DNA of 64,000 bases from Mercurialis annua (taxonomy: Eukaryota > Streptophyta > Magnoliopsida > Malpighiales > Euphorbiaceae). Under the pieces are notes generated by a model. The model did no database searches. It saw nothing but the letters and a program-made list of their open reading frames with translations, and was not told the origin of the DNA. Positions 47,621 through 61,549 of this stretch are shown here, piece after piece (the first letter of the stretch is position 1; each line of letters begins with the position of its first letter). The translations under genes were made by a program, and so were the position numbers. The stretch spans positions 45,489,653-45,553,652 of the forward strand of contig NC_065572.1 of the NCBI RefSeq assembly GCF_937616625.2, given 5' to 3'.

Positions 47621-49362
47621 ACGTCGTTTCGATCACCATACTTATCTCGCGTCACAAGTCTCTTTGACGCGTCGTTCTGATTAACTATGCATGGTTAGGT
47701 TATATTACGCAAAGTGTGCGTGAAAAGTGAGGTTAGATTAGTATGTCGCGTCTCAATTCTCTCTAACGCGTCGTTCCAATTTCCTAAGCATGGTTAGGTT
47801 ATAATACGTAAAGTGTGCATGAAAAGTGACACTAGATTAGTATGTCGCGTCTCAAGTCTCTCTAACACGTCGCTCCGATTTCCTAAGCATGGTTATGTTA
47901 TATTACGCAACACGTGCGTAAAAAGTGACGCTAGATTAATATTGCGCGTCTCAAGTCTCTTTAACGCGTCATTTCGATTACCATGCTTATGTCGCGTCAC
48001 AAGTCTCTCTAACGCGTCATTCCGATTACCTAAGCATGGTTAGGTTATAGTACGCAAAGTTTGCGTGGAAAGGAGCAATAAAGTATGTCGCGTCTCAAGT
48101 CTTTTTAACGCGTCGTTCCGATTACCTAAGTATGGTTAGGTTATATTACGCGAAGTGTGCGTGAAAAGTGACGCTAGATTAGTATGTCCACTCTCAAGTC
48201 TCTTTAATGCGTCGTTCCGATTACCTAAGCATGGTTAGGTTATATTACGCAAAGTGTGAGTAAAAAGTGAGGCTAGATTAGTTTGTTTCGTCTCAATTCT
48301 CTTTAACGCGTCGTTTCGATTACTACACTTATCTCGAGTCACAAGTCTCTTTAACGCGTCGTTCCGATTACCTAAGCATGGTTAGGTTATATTACGCAAA
48401 GTGTGCGTGAAAAGTAACTTTAGATTAGTATGTCGCATCTCAAATCTCTATAACTCATCGTTCTGTTTTCCTAAGCATGGTTAAGGTTGTATTACGCAAA
48501 GTGTCCGTGAAAAGTGACACTAGATTAGTATGTCGCGTCTCAAGTCTCTCTAACGCGTCGTTCCGATATCCTAAGCATTGTTATGTTATATTACGCAATG
48601 CGTGCGTAAAAAGTTACGCTAGATTAATATTGCGCGTCTCAAATCTCTTTAACGCGTCGTTTCGATTACCATGCTTATGTCGCGTCACAAGTCTCTCAAA
48701 CACGTCGTTCTGATTACCTAAGCATGGTTAGGTTATATTACACAAAGTGTGCGTTCAAAATGACAATTGATTAGTATGTCACATCTCAAGTCTATTTAAT
48801 GCATCGTTCGAATTACTTAAGCATGGTTAGGTTATATTAGGCAGAGTGTACGTGAAAAATGACAATAGATTAGTATGTCGCGTCTTAAGTCTATCTAACG
48901 CGTTGTTCCGATTACCTTAGGCTATATTACGCAAATTGTGCATGAAAAGTGACGCTAGATTAGTATGTCGCATCTCAATTCTCTTTATCGCGTTGTTCCA
49001 ATTATCTAAGCATGGTTAGGGTATATTATGCAAAGCGTGCGTGAAAAGTGACATTAGATTAGTATGTCGCGTCTAAAGTCTATTTAACGCGTCATTCCTA
49101 TTACCTAAGAATGGTTAGGTTATATTACGCAGTGTGCGTGAAAAGTGACGCTAGATTAGCATGTCGCGTCTCAAGGCTCTTTAATGTGTCGTTCCGATTA
49201 CCTAAGCATGGTTAGGTTATAATGCGCAAAGTTTGCGTGAAAAGTGACGATAGATTAGTATGTCGCGTGTCAAGGCTCTTTAACGCGTCGTTCCGATTAC
49301 TTAATTATGGTTAGGCTATAGTACGCAAAGTGTGCGTAAAAAGGATCAATTGATTAGTATGT
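47621..49362 (+). repeat. HOR unit 7 (1,742 bp), with clustered mutations
   Basis: First unit with TTTGACGCG. At about 48,447-48,491 it carries a dense set of changes: TCTATAACTCATCGTTCTG, TTTTCC, and GGTTAAGGTTGTATT with one extra base. Elsewhere it matches its neighbours, so the cluster is a local event. Confidence 0.94.
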
Positions 49363-51103
49363 ACGTCGTTTCGATCACCATACTTATCTCGCGTCACAAG
49401 TCTCTTTGACGCGTCGTTCTGATTAACTATGCATGGTTAGGTTATATTACGCAAAGTGTGCGTGAAAAGTGAGGTTAGATTAGTATGTCGCGTCTCAATT
49501 CTCTCTAACGCGTCGTTCCAATTTCCTAAGCATGGTTAGGTTATAATACGTAAAGTGTGCATGAAAAGTGACACTAGATTAGTATGTCGCGTCTCAAGTC
49601 TCTCTAACACGTCGCTCCGATTTCCTAAGCATGGTTATGTTATATTACGCAACACGTGCGTAAAACGTGACGCTAGATTAATATTGCGCGTCTCAAGTCT
49701 CTTTAACGCGTCATTTCGATTACCATGCTTATGTCGCGTCACAAGTCTCTCTAACGCGTCATTCCGATTACCTAAGCATGGTTAGGTTATAGTACGCAAA
49801 GTTTGCGTGGAAAGGAGCAATAAAGTATGTCGCGTCTCAAGTCTTTTTAACGCGTCGTTCCGATTACCTAAGTATGGTTAGGTTATATTACGCGAAGTGT
49901 GCGTGAAAAGTGACGCTAGATTAGTATGTCCACTCTCAAGTCTCTTTAATGCGTCGTTCCGATTACCTAAGCATGGTTAGGTTATATTACGCAAAGTGTG
50001 AGTAAAAAGTGAGGCTAGATTAGTTTGTTTCGTCTCAATTCTCTTTAACGCGTCGTTTCGATTACTACACTTATCTCGAGTCACAAGTCTCTTTAACGCG
50101 TCATTCCGATTTCCTAAGCATGGTTAGGTTATATTACGCAAAGTGTGCGTGAAAAGTAACTTTAGATTAGTATGTCGCATCTCAAATCTCTCTAACGCGT
50201 CATTCCGATTTCCTAAGCATGGTTAGGTTATATTACGCAAAGTGTCCGTGAAAAGTGACACTAGATTAGTATGTCGCGTCTCAAGTCTCTCTAACGCGTC
50301 GTTCCGATATCCTAAGCATTGTTATGTTATATTACGCAATGCGTGCGTAAAAAGTTACGCTAGATTAATATTGCGCGTCTCAAATCTCTTTAACGCGTCG
50401 TTTCGATTACCATGCTTATGTCGCGTCACAAGTCTCTCAAACACGTCGTTCTGATTACCTAAGCATGGTTAGGTTATATTACACAAAGTGTGCGTTCAAA
50501 ATGACAATTGATTAGTATGTCACATCTCAAGTCTATTTAATGCATCGTTCGAATTACTTAAGCATGGTTAGGTTATATTAGGCAGAGTGTACGTGAAAAA
50601 TGACAATAGATTAGTATGTCGCGTCTTAAGTCTATCTAACGCGTTGTTCCGATTACCTTAGGCTATATTACGCAAATTGTGCATGAAAAGTGACGCTAGA
50701 TTAGTATGTCGCATCTCAATTCTCTTTATCGCGTTGTTCCAATTATCTAAGCATGGTTAGGGTATATTATGCAAAGCGTGCGTGAAAAGTGACATTAGAT
50801 TAGTATGTCGCGTCTAAAGTCTATTTAACGCGTCATTCCTATTACCTAAGAATGGTTAGGTTATATTACGCAGTGTGCGTGAAAAGTGACGCTAGATTAG
50901 CATGTCGCGTCTCAAGGCTCTTTAATGTGTCGTTCCGATTACCTAAGCATGGTTAGGTTATAATGCGCAAAGTTTGCGTGAAAAGTGACGATAGATTAGT
51001 ATGTCGCGTGTCAAGGCTCTTTAACGCGTCGTTCCGATTACTTAATTATGGTTAGGCTATAGTACGCAAAGTGTGCGTAAAAAGGATCAATTGATTAGTA
51101 TGT
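49363..51103 (+). repeat. HOR unit 8
   Basis: Full length with AAAACGTGACG. Near 50,100-50,115 it reads GCGTCATTCCGATTTCC where other units read GCGTCGTTCCGATTACC, the state normally found one monomer later. Confidence 0.94.
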
Positions 51104-52844
51104 ACGTCGTTTCGATCACCATACTTATCTCGCGTCACAAGTCTCTTTGACGCGTCGTTCTGATTAACTATGCATGGTTAGGTTATATTACGCAAAGTGT
51201 GCGTGAAAAGTGAGGTTAGATTAGTATGTCGCGTCTCAATTCTCTCTAACGCGTCGTTCCAATTTCCTAAGCATGGTTAGGTTATAATACGTAAAGTGTG
51301 CATGAAAAGTGACACTAGATTAGTATGTCGCGCCTCAAGTCTCTCTAACACGTCGCTCCGATTTCCTAAGCATGGTTATGTTATATTACGCAACACGTGC
51401 GTAAAACGTGACGCTAGATTAATATTGCGCGTCTCAAGTCTCTTTAACGCGTCATTTCGATTACCATGCTTATGTCGCGTCACAAGTCTCTCTAACGCGT
51501 CATTCCGATTACCTAAGCATGGTTAGGTTATAGTACGCAAAGTTTGCGTGGAAAGGAGCAATAAAGTATGTCGCGTCTCAAGTCTTTTTAACGCGTCGTT
51601 CCGATTACCTAAGTATGGTTAGGTTATATTACGCGAAGTGTGCGTGAAAAGTGACGCTAGATTAGTATGTCCACTCTCAAGTCTCTTTAATGCGTCGTTC
51701 CGATTACCTAAGCATGGTTAGGTTATATTACGCAAAGTGTGAGTAAAAAGTGAGGCTAGATTAGTTTGTTTCGTCTCAATTCTCTTTAACGCGTCGTTTC
51801 GATTACTACACTTATCTCGAGTCACAAGTCTCTTTAACGCGTCGTTCCGATTACCTAAGCATGGTTAGGTTATATTACGCAAAGTGTGCGTGAAAAGTAA
51901 CTTTAGATTAGTATGTCGCATCTCAAATCTCTCTAACGCGTCATTCCGATTTCCTAAGCATGGTTAGGTTATATTACGCAAAGTGTCCGTGAAAAGTGAC
52001 ACTAGATTAGTATGTCGCGTCTCAAGTCTCTCTAACGCGTCGTTCCGATATCCTAAGCATTGTTATGTTATATTACGCAATGCGTGCGTAAAAAGTTACG
52101 CTAGATTAATATTGCGCGTCTCAAATCTCTTTAACGCGTCGTTTCGATTACCATGCTTATGTCGCGTCACAAGTCTCTCAAACACGTCGTTCTGATTACC
52201 TAAGCATGGTTAGGTTATATTACACAAAGTGTGCGTTCAAAATGACAATTGATTAGTATGTCACATCTCAAGTCTATTTAATGCATCGTTCGAATTACTT
52301 AAGCATGGTTAGGTTATATTAGGCAGAGTGTACGTGAAAAATGACAATAGATTAGTATGTCGCGTCTTAAGTCTATCTAACGCGTTGTTCCGATTACCTT
52401 AGGCTATATTACGCAAATTGTGCATGAAAAGTGACGCTAGATTAGTATGTCGCATCTCAATTCTCTTTATCGCGTTGTTCCAATTATCTAAGCATGGTTA
52501 GGGTATATTATGCAAAGCGTGCGTGAAAAGTGACATTAGATTAGTATGTCGCGTCTAAAGTCTATTTAACGCGTCATTCCTATTACCTAAGAATGGTTAG
52601 GTTATATTACGCAGTGTGCGTGAAAAGTGACGCTAGATTAGCATGTCGCGTCTCAAGGCTCTTTAATGTGTCGTTCCGATTACCTAAGCATGGTTAGGTT
52701 ATAATGCGCAAAGTTTGCGTGAAAAGTGACGATAGATTAGTATGTCGCGTCTCAAGGCTCTTTAACGCGTCGTTCCGATTACCTAATTATGGTTAGGCTA
52801 TAGTACGCAAAGTGTGCGTAAAAAGGATCAATTGATTAGTATGT
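51104..52844 (+). repeat. HOR unit 9
   Basis: Full length. GTCGCGCCTCAAG in sub-monomer 3 (shared only with unit 10), AAAACGTGACG in sub-monomer 4, and near 52,746-52,788 GTCGCGTCTCAAGG plus GATTACCTAATTATGG instead of GTGTCAAGG plus GATTACTTAATTATGG. Confidence 0.94.
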
Positions 52845-54585
52845 ACGTCGTTTCGATCACCATACTTATCTCGCGTCACAAGTCTCTTTGACGCGTCGTT
52901 CTGATTAACTATGCATGGTTAGGTTATATTACGCAAAGTGTGCGTGAAAAGTGAGGTTAGATTAGTATGTCGCGTCTCAATTCTCTCTAACGCGTCGTTC
53001 CAATTTCCTAAGCATGGTTAGGTTATAATACGTAAAGTGTGCATGAAAAGTGACACTAGATTAGTATGTCGCGCCTCAAGTCTCTCTAACACGTCGCTCC
53101 GATTTCCTAAGCATGGTTATGTTATATTACGCAACACGTGCGTAAAAAGTGACGCTAGATTAATATTGCGCGTCTCAAGTCTCTTTAACGCGTCATTTCG
53201 ATTACCATGCTTATGTCGCGTCACAAGTCTCTCTAACGCGTCATTCCGATTACCTAAGCATGGTTAGGTTATAGTACGCAAAGTTTGCGTGGAAAGGAGC
53301 AATAAAGTATGTCGCGTCTCAAGTCTTTTTAACGCGTCGTTCCGATTACCTAAGTATGGTTAGGTTATATTACGCGAAGTGTGCGTGAAAAGTGACGCTA
53401 GATTAGTATGTCCACTCTCAAGTCTCTTTAACGCGTCGTTCCGATTACCTAAGCATGGTTAGGTTATATTACGCAAAGTGTGAGTAAAAAGTGAGGCTAG
53501 ATTAGTTTGTTTCGTCTCAATTCTCTTTAACGCGTCGTTTCGATTACTACACTTATCTCGAGTCACAAGTCTCTTTAACGCGTCGTTCCGATTACCTAAG
53601 CATGGTTAGGTTATATTACGCAAAGTGTGCGTGAAAAGTAACTTTAGATTAGTATGTCGCATCTCAAATCTCTCTAACGCGTCATTCCGATTTCCTAAGC
53701 ATGGTTAGGTTATATTACGCAAAGTGTCCGTGAAAAGTGACACTAGATTAGTATGTCGCGTCTCAAGTCTCTCTAACGCGTCGTTCCGATATCCTAAGCA
53801 TTGTTATGTTATATTACGCAATGCGTGCGTAAAAAGTTACGCTAGATTAATATTGCGCGTCTCAAATCTCTTTAACGCGTCGTTTCGATTACCATGCTTA
53901 TGTCGCGTCACAAGTCTCTCAAACACGTCGTTCTGATTACCTAAGCATGGTTAGGTTATATTACACAAAGTGTGCGTTCAAAATGACAATTGATTAGTAT
54001 GTCACATCTCAAGTCTATTTAATGCATCGTTCGAATTACTTAAGCATGGTTAGGTTATATTAGGCAGAGTGTACGTGAAAAATGACAATAGATTAGTATG
54101 TCGCGTCTTAAGTCTATCTAACGCGTTGTTCCGATTACCTTAGGCTATATTACGCAAATTGTGCATGAAAAGTGACGCTAGATTAGTATGTCGCATCTCA
54201 ATTCTCTTTATCGCGTTGTTCCAATTATCTAAGCATGGTTAGGGTATATTATGCAAAGCGTGCGTGAAAAGTGACATTAGATTAGTATGTCGCGTCTAAA
54301 GTCTATTTAACGCGTCATTCCTATTACCTAAGAATGGTTAGGTTATATTACGCAGTGTGCGTGAAAAGTGACGCTAGATTAGCATGTCGCGTCTCAAGGC
54401 TCTTTAATGTGTCGTTCCGATTACCTAAGCATGGTTAGGTTATAATGCGCAAAGTTTGCGTGAAAAGTGACGATAGATTAGTATGTCGCGTGTCAAGGCT
54501 CTTTAACGCGTCGTTCCGATTACTTAATTATGGTTAGGCTATAGTACGCAAAGTGTGCGTAAAAAGGATCAATTGATTAGTATGT
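52845..54585 (+). repeat. HOR unit 10
   Basis: Full length. Shares GTCGCGCCTCAAG with unit 9 but has AAAAAGTGACG. CTTTAACGCG replaces CTTTAATGCG near 53,432. Confidence 0.94.
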
Positions 54586-56326
54586 ACGTCGTTTCGATCA
54601 CCATACTTATCTCGCGTCACAAGTCTCTTTGACGCGTCGTTCTGATTAACTATGCATGGTTAGGTTATATTACGCAAAGTGTGCGTGAAAAGTGAGGTTA
54701 GATTAGTATGTCGCGTCTCAATTCTCTCTAACGCGTCGTTCCAATTTCCTAAGCATGGTTAGGTTATAATACGTAAAGTGTGCATGAAAAGTGACACTAG
54801 ATTAGTATGTCGCGTCTCAAGTCTCTCTAACACGTCGCTCCGATTTCCTAAGCATGGTTATGTTATATTACGCAACACGTGCGTAAAAAGTGACGCTAGA
54901 TTAATATTGCGCGTCTCAAGTCTCTTTAACGCGTCATTTCGATTACCATGCTTATGTCGCGTCACAAGTCTCTCTAACGCGTCATTCCGATTACCTAAGC
55001 ATGGTTAGGTTATAGTACGCAAAGTTTGCGTGGAAAGGAGCAATAAAGTATGTCGCGTCTCAAGTCTTTTTAACGCGTCGTTCCGATTACCTAAGTATGG
55101 TTAGGTTATATTACGCGAAGTGTGCGTGAAAAGTGACGCTAGATTAGTATGTCCACTCTCAAGTCTCTTTAATGCGTCGTTCCGATTACCTAAGCATGGT
55201 TAGGTTATATTACGCAAAGTGTGAGTAAAAAGTGAGGCTAGATTAGTTTGTTTCGTCTCAATTCTCTTTAACGCGTCGTTTCGATTACTACACTTATCTC
55301 GAGTCACAAGTCTCTTTAACGCGTCGTTCCGATTACCTAAGCATGGTTAGGTTATATTACGCAAAGTGTGCGTGAAAAGTAACTTTAGATTAGTATGTCG
55401 CATCTCAAATCTCTCTAACGCGTCATTCCGATTTCCTAAGCATGGTTAGGTTATATTACGCAAAGTGTCCGTGAAAAGTGACACTAGATTAGTATGTCGC
55501 GTCTCAAGTCTCTCTAACGCGTCGTTCCGATATCCTAAGCATTGTTATGTTATATTACGCAATGCGTGCGTAAAAAGTTACGCTAGATTAATATTGCGCG
55601 TCTCAAATCTCTTTAACGCGTCGTTTCGATTACCATGCTTATGTCGCGTCACAAGTCTCTCAAACACGTCGTTCTGATTACCTAAGCATGGTTAGGTTAT
55701 ATTACACAAAGTGTGCGTTCAAAATGACAATTGATTAGTATGTCACATCTCAAGTCTATTTAATGCATCGTTCGAATTACTTAAGCATGGTTAGGTTATA
55801 TTAGGCAGAGTGTACGTGAAAAATGACAATAGATTAGTATGTCGCGTCTTAAGTCTATCTAACGCGTTGTTCCGATTACCTTAGGCTATATTACGCAAAT
55901 TGTGCATGAAAAGTGACGCTAGATTAGTATGTCGCATCTCAATTCTCTTTATCGCGTTGTTCCAATTATCTAAGCATGGTTAGGGTATATTATGCAAAGC
56001 GTGCGTGAAAAGTGACATTAGATTAGTATGTCGCGTCTAAAGTCTATTTAACGCGTCATTCCTATTACCTAAGAATGGTTAGGTTATATTACGCAGTGTG
56101 CGTGAAAAGTGACGCTAGATTAGCATGTCGCGTCTCAAGGCTCTTTAATGTGTCGTTCCGATTACCTAAGCATGGTTAGGTTATAATGCGCAAAGTTTGC
56201 GTGAAAAGTGACGATAGATTAGTATGTCGCGTGTCAAGGCTCTTTAACGCGTCGTTCCGATTACTTAATTATGGTTAGGCTATAGTACGCAAAGTGTGCG
56301 TAAAAAGGATCAATTGATTAGTATGT
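54586..56326 (+). repeat. HOR unit 11
   Basis: Full length. Appears to carry the common state at all sites I compared within the distal subfamily. Confidence 0.95.
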
Positions 56327-58067
56327 ACGTCGTTTCGATCACCATACTTATCTCGCGTCACAAGTCTCTTTGACGCGTCGTTCTGATTAACTATGCATGG
56401 TTAGGTTATATTACGCAAAGTGTGCGTGAAAAGTGAGGTTAGATTAGTATGTCGCGTCTCAATTCTCTCTAACGCGTCGTTCCAATTTCCTAAGCATGGT
56501 TAGGTTATATTACGTAAAGTGTGCATGAAAAGTGACACTAGATTAGTATGTCGCGTCTCAAGTCTCTCTAACACGTCGCTCCGATTTCCTAAGCATGGTT
56601 ATGTTATATTACGCAACACGTGCGTAAAAAGTGACGCTAGATTAATATTGCGCGTCTCAAGTCTCTTTAACGCGTCATTTCGATTACCATGCTTATGTCG
56701 CGTCACAAGTCTCTCTAACGCGTCATTCCGATTACCTAAGCATGGTTAGGTTATAGTACGCAAACTTTGCGTAGAAAGGAGCAATAAAGTATGTCGCGTC
56801 TCAAGTCTTTTTAACGCGTCGTTCCGATTACCTAAGTATGGTTAGGTTATATTACGCGAAGTGTGCGTGAAAAGTGACGCTAGATTAGTATGTCCACTCT
56901 CAAGTCTCTTTAATGCGTCGTTCCGATTACCTAAGCATGGTTAGGTTATATTACGCAAAGTGTGAGTAAAAAGTGAGGCTAGATTAGTTTGTTTCGTCTC
57001 AATTCTCTTTAACGCGTCGTTTCGATTACTACACTTATCTCGAGTCACAAGTCTCTTTAACGCGTCGTTCCGATTACCTAAGCATGGTTAGGTTATATTA
57101 CGCAAAGTGTGCGTGAAAAGTAACTTTAGATTAGTATGTCGCATCTCAAATCTCTCTAACGCGTCATTCCGATTTCCTAAGCATGGTTAGGTTATATTAC
57201 GCAAAGTGTCCGTGAAAAGTGACACTAGATTAGTATGTCGCGTCTCAAGTCTCTCTAACGCGTCGTTCCGATATCCTAAGCATTGTTATGTTATATTACG
57301 CAATGCGTGCGTAAAAAGTTACGCTAGATTAATATTGCGCGTCTCAAATCTCTTTAACGCGTCGTTTCGATTACCATGCTTATGTCGCGTCACAAGTCTC
57401 TCAAACACGTCGTTCTGATTACCTAAGCATGGTTAGGTTATATTACACAAAGTGTGCGTTCAAAATGACAATTGATTAGTATGTCACATCTCAAGTCTAT
57501 TTAATGCATCGTTCGAATTACTTAAGCATGGTTAGGTTATATTAGGCAGAGTGTACGTGAAAAATGACAATAGATTAGTATGTCGCGTCTTAAGTCTATC
57601 TAACGCGTTGTTCCGATTACCTTAGGCTATATTACGCAAATTGTGCATGAAAAGTGACGCTAGATTAGTATGTCGCATCTCAATTCTCTTTATCGCGTTG
57701 TTCCAATTATCTAAGCATGGTTAGGGTATATTATGCAAAGCGTGCGTGAAAAGTGACATTAGATTAGTATGTCGCGTCTAAAGTCTATTTAACGCGTCAT
57801 TCCTATTACCTAAGAATGGTTAGGTTATATTACGCAGTGTGCGTGAAAAGTGACGCTAGATTAGCATGTCGCGTCTCAAGGCTCTTTAATGTGTCGTTCC
57901 GATTACCTAAGCATGGTTAGGTTATAATGCGCAAAGTTTGCGTGAAAAGTGACGATAGATTAGTATGTCGCGTGTCAAGGCTCTTTAACGCGTCGTTCCG
58001 ATTACTTAATTATGGTTAGGCTATAGTACGCAAAGTGTGCGTAAAAAGGATCAATTGATTAGTATGT
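56327..58067 (+). repeat. HOR unit 12
   Basis: Full length. Private changes TTATATTACGTAAAG (others TTATAATACG) near 56,508 and CAAACTTTGCGTAGAAAGG near 56,761. Confidence 0.94.
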
Positions 58068-59808
58068 ACGTCGTTTCGATCACCATACTTATCTCGCGTC
58101 ACAAGTCTCTTTGACGCGTCGTTCTGATTAACTATGCATGGTTAGGTTATATTACGCAAAGTGTGCGTGAAAAGTGAGGTTAGATTAGTATGTCGCGTCT
58201 CAATTCTCTCTAACGCGTCGTTCCAATTTCCTAAGCATGGTTAGGTTATAATACGTAAAGTGTGCATGAAAAGTGACACTAGATTAGTATGTCGCGTCTC
58301 AAGTCTCTCTAACACGTCGCTCCGATTTCCTAAGCATGGTTATGTTATATTACGCAACACGTGCGTAAAAAGTGACGCTAGATTAATATTGCGCGTCTCA
58401 AGTCTCTTTAACGCGTCATTTCGATTACCATGCTTATGTCGCGTCACAAGTCTCTCTAACGCGTCATTCCGATTACCTAAGCATGGTTAGGTTATAGTAC
58501 GCAAAGTTTGCGTGGAAAGGAGCAATAAAGTATGTCGCGTCTCAAGTCTTTTTAACGCGTCGTTCCGATTACCTAAGTATGGTTAGGTTATATTACGCGA
58601 AGTGTGCGTGAAAAGTGACGCTAGATTAGTATGTCCACTCTCAAGTCTCTTTAATGCGTCGTTCCGATTACCTAAGCATGGTTAGGTTATATTACGCAAA
58701 GTGTGAGTAAAAAGTGAGGCTAGATTAGTTTGTTTCGTCTCAATTCTCTTTAACGCGTCGTTTCGATTACTACACTTATCTCGAGTCACAAGTCTCTTTA
58801 ACGCGTCGTTCCGATTACCTAAGCATGGTTAGGTTATATTACGCAAAGTGTGCGTGAAAAGTAACTTTAGATTAGTATGTCGCATCTCAAATCTCTCTAA
58901 CGCGTCATTCCGATTTCCTAAGCATGGTTAGGTTATATTACGCAAAGTGTCCGTGAAAAGTGACACTAGATTAGTATGTCGCGTCTCAAGTCTCTCTAAC
59001 GCGTCGTTCCGATATCCTAAGCATTGTTATGTTATATTACGCAATGCGTGCGTAAAAAGTTACGCTAGATTAATATTGCGCGTCTCAAATCTCTTTAACG
59101 CGTCGTTTCGATTACCATGCTTATGTCGCGTCACAAGTCTCTCAAACACGTCGTTCTGATTACCTAAGCATGGTTAGGTTATATTACACAAAGTGTGCGT
59201 TCAAAATGACAATTGATTAGTATGTCACATCTCAAGTCTATTTAATGCATCGTTCGAATTACTTAAGCATGGTTAGGTTATATTAGGCAGAGTGTACGTG
59301 AAAAATGACAATAGATTAGTATGTCGCGTCTTAAGTCTATCTAACGCGTTGTTCCGATTACCTTAGGCTATATTACGCAAATTGTGCATGAAAAGTGACG
59401 CTAGATTAGTATGTCGCATCTCAATTCTCTTTATCGCGTTGTTCCAATTATCTAAGCATGGTTAGGGTATATTATGCAAAGCGTGCGTGAAAAGTGACAT
59501 TAGATTAGTATGTCGCGTCTAAAGTCTATTTAACGCGTCATTCCTATTACCTAAGAATGGTTAGGTTATATTACGCAGTGTGCGTGAAAAGTGACGCTAG
59601 ATTAGCATGTCGCGTCTCAAGGCTCTTTAATGTGTCGTTCCGATTACCTAAGCATGGTTAGGTTATAATGCGCAAAGTTTGCGTGAAAAGTGACGATAGA
59701 TTAGTATGTCGCGTGTCAAGGCTCTTTAACGCGTCGTTCCGATTACTTAATTATGGTTAGGCTATAGTACGCAAAGTGTGCGTAAAAAGGATCAATTGAT
59801 TAGTATGT
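58068..59808 (+). repeat. HOR unit 13
   Basis: Full length. I found no difference from units 14 and 15 by eye. Confidence 0.95.
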
Positions 59809-61549
59809 ACGTCGTTTCGATCACCATACTTATCTCGCGTCACAAGTCTCTTTGACGCGTCGTTCTGATTAACTATGCATGGTTAGGTTATATTACGCAA
59901 AGTGTGCGTGAAAAGTGAGGTTAGATTAGTATGTCGCGTCTCAATTCTCTCTAACGCGTCGTTCCAATTTCCTAAGCATGGTTAGGTTATAATACGTAAA
60001 GTGTGCATGAAAAGTGACACTAGATTAGTATGTCGCGTCTCAAGTCTCTCTAACACGTCGCTCCGATTTCCTAAGCATGGTTATGTTATATTACGCAACA
60101 CGTGCGTAAAAAGTGACGCTAGATTAATATTGCGCGTCTCAAGTCTCTTTAACGCGTCATTTCGATTACCATGCTTATGTCGCGTCACAAGTCTCTCTAA
60201 CGCGTCATTCCGATTACCTAAGCATGGTTAGGTTATAGTACGCAAAGTTTGCGTGGAAAGGAGCAATAAAGTATGTCGCGTCTCAAGTCTTTTTAACGCG
60301 TCGTTCCGATTACCTAAGTATGGTTAGGTTATATTACGCGAAGTGTGCGTGAAAAGTGACGCTAGATTAGTATGTCCACTCTCAAGTCTCTTTAATGCGT
60401 CGTTCCGATTACCTAAGCATGGTTAGGTTATATTACGCAAAGTGTGAGTAAAAAGTGAGGCTAGATTAGTTTGTTTCGTCTCAATTCTCTTTAACGCGTC
60501 GTTTCGATTACTACACTTATCTCGAGTCACAAGTCTCTTTAACGCGTCGTTCCGATTACCTAAGCATGGTTAGGTTATATTACGCAAAGTGTGCGTGAAA
60601 AGTAACTTTAGATTAGTATGTCGCATCTCAAATCTCTCTAACGCGTCATTCCGATTTCCTAAGCATGGTTAGGTTATATTACGCAAAGTGTCCGTGAAAA
60701 GTGACACTAGATTAGTATGTCGCGTCTCAAGTCTCTCTAACGCGTCGTTCCGATATCCTAAGCATTGTTATGTTATATTACGCAATGCGTGCGTAAAAAG
60801 TTACGCTAGATTAATATTGCGCGTCTCAAATCTCTTTAACGCGTCGTTTCGATTACCATGCTTATGTCGCGTCACAAGTCTCTCAAACACGTCGTTCTGA
60901 TTACCTAAGCATGGTTAGGTTATATTACACAAAGTGTGCGTTCAAAATGACAATTGATTAGTATGTCACATCTCAAGTCTATTTAATGCATCGTTCGAAT
61001 TACTTAAGCATGGTTAGGTTATATTAGGCAGAGTGTACGTGAAAAATGACAATAGATTAGTATGTCGCGTCTTAAGTCTATCTAACGCGTTGTTCCGATT
61101 ACCTTAGGCTATATTACGCAAATTGTGCATGAAAAGTGACGCTAGATTAGTATGTCGCATCTCAATTCTCTTTATCGCGTTGTTCCAATTATCTAAGCAT
61201 GGTTAGGGTATATTATGCAAAGCGTGCGTGAAAAGTGACATTAGATTAGTATGTCGCGTCTAAAGTCTATTTAACGCGTCATTCCTATTACCTAAGAATG
61301 GTTAGGTTATATTACGCAGTGTGCGTGAAAAGTGACGCTAGATTAGCATGTCGCGTCTCAAGGCTCTTTAATGTGTCGTTCCGATTACCTAAGCATGGTT
61401 AGGTTATAATGCGCAAAGTTTGCGTGAAAAGTGACGATAGATTAGTATGTCGCGTGTCAAGGCTCTTTAACGCGTCGTTCCGATTACTTAATTATGGTTA
61501 GGCTATAGTACGCAAAGTGTGCGTAAAAAGGATCAATTGATTAGTATGT
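59809..61549 (+). repeat. HOR unit 14
   Basis: Full length, apparently the same as units 13 and 15. Confidence 0.95.
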
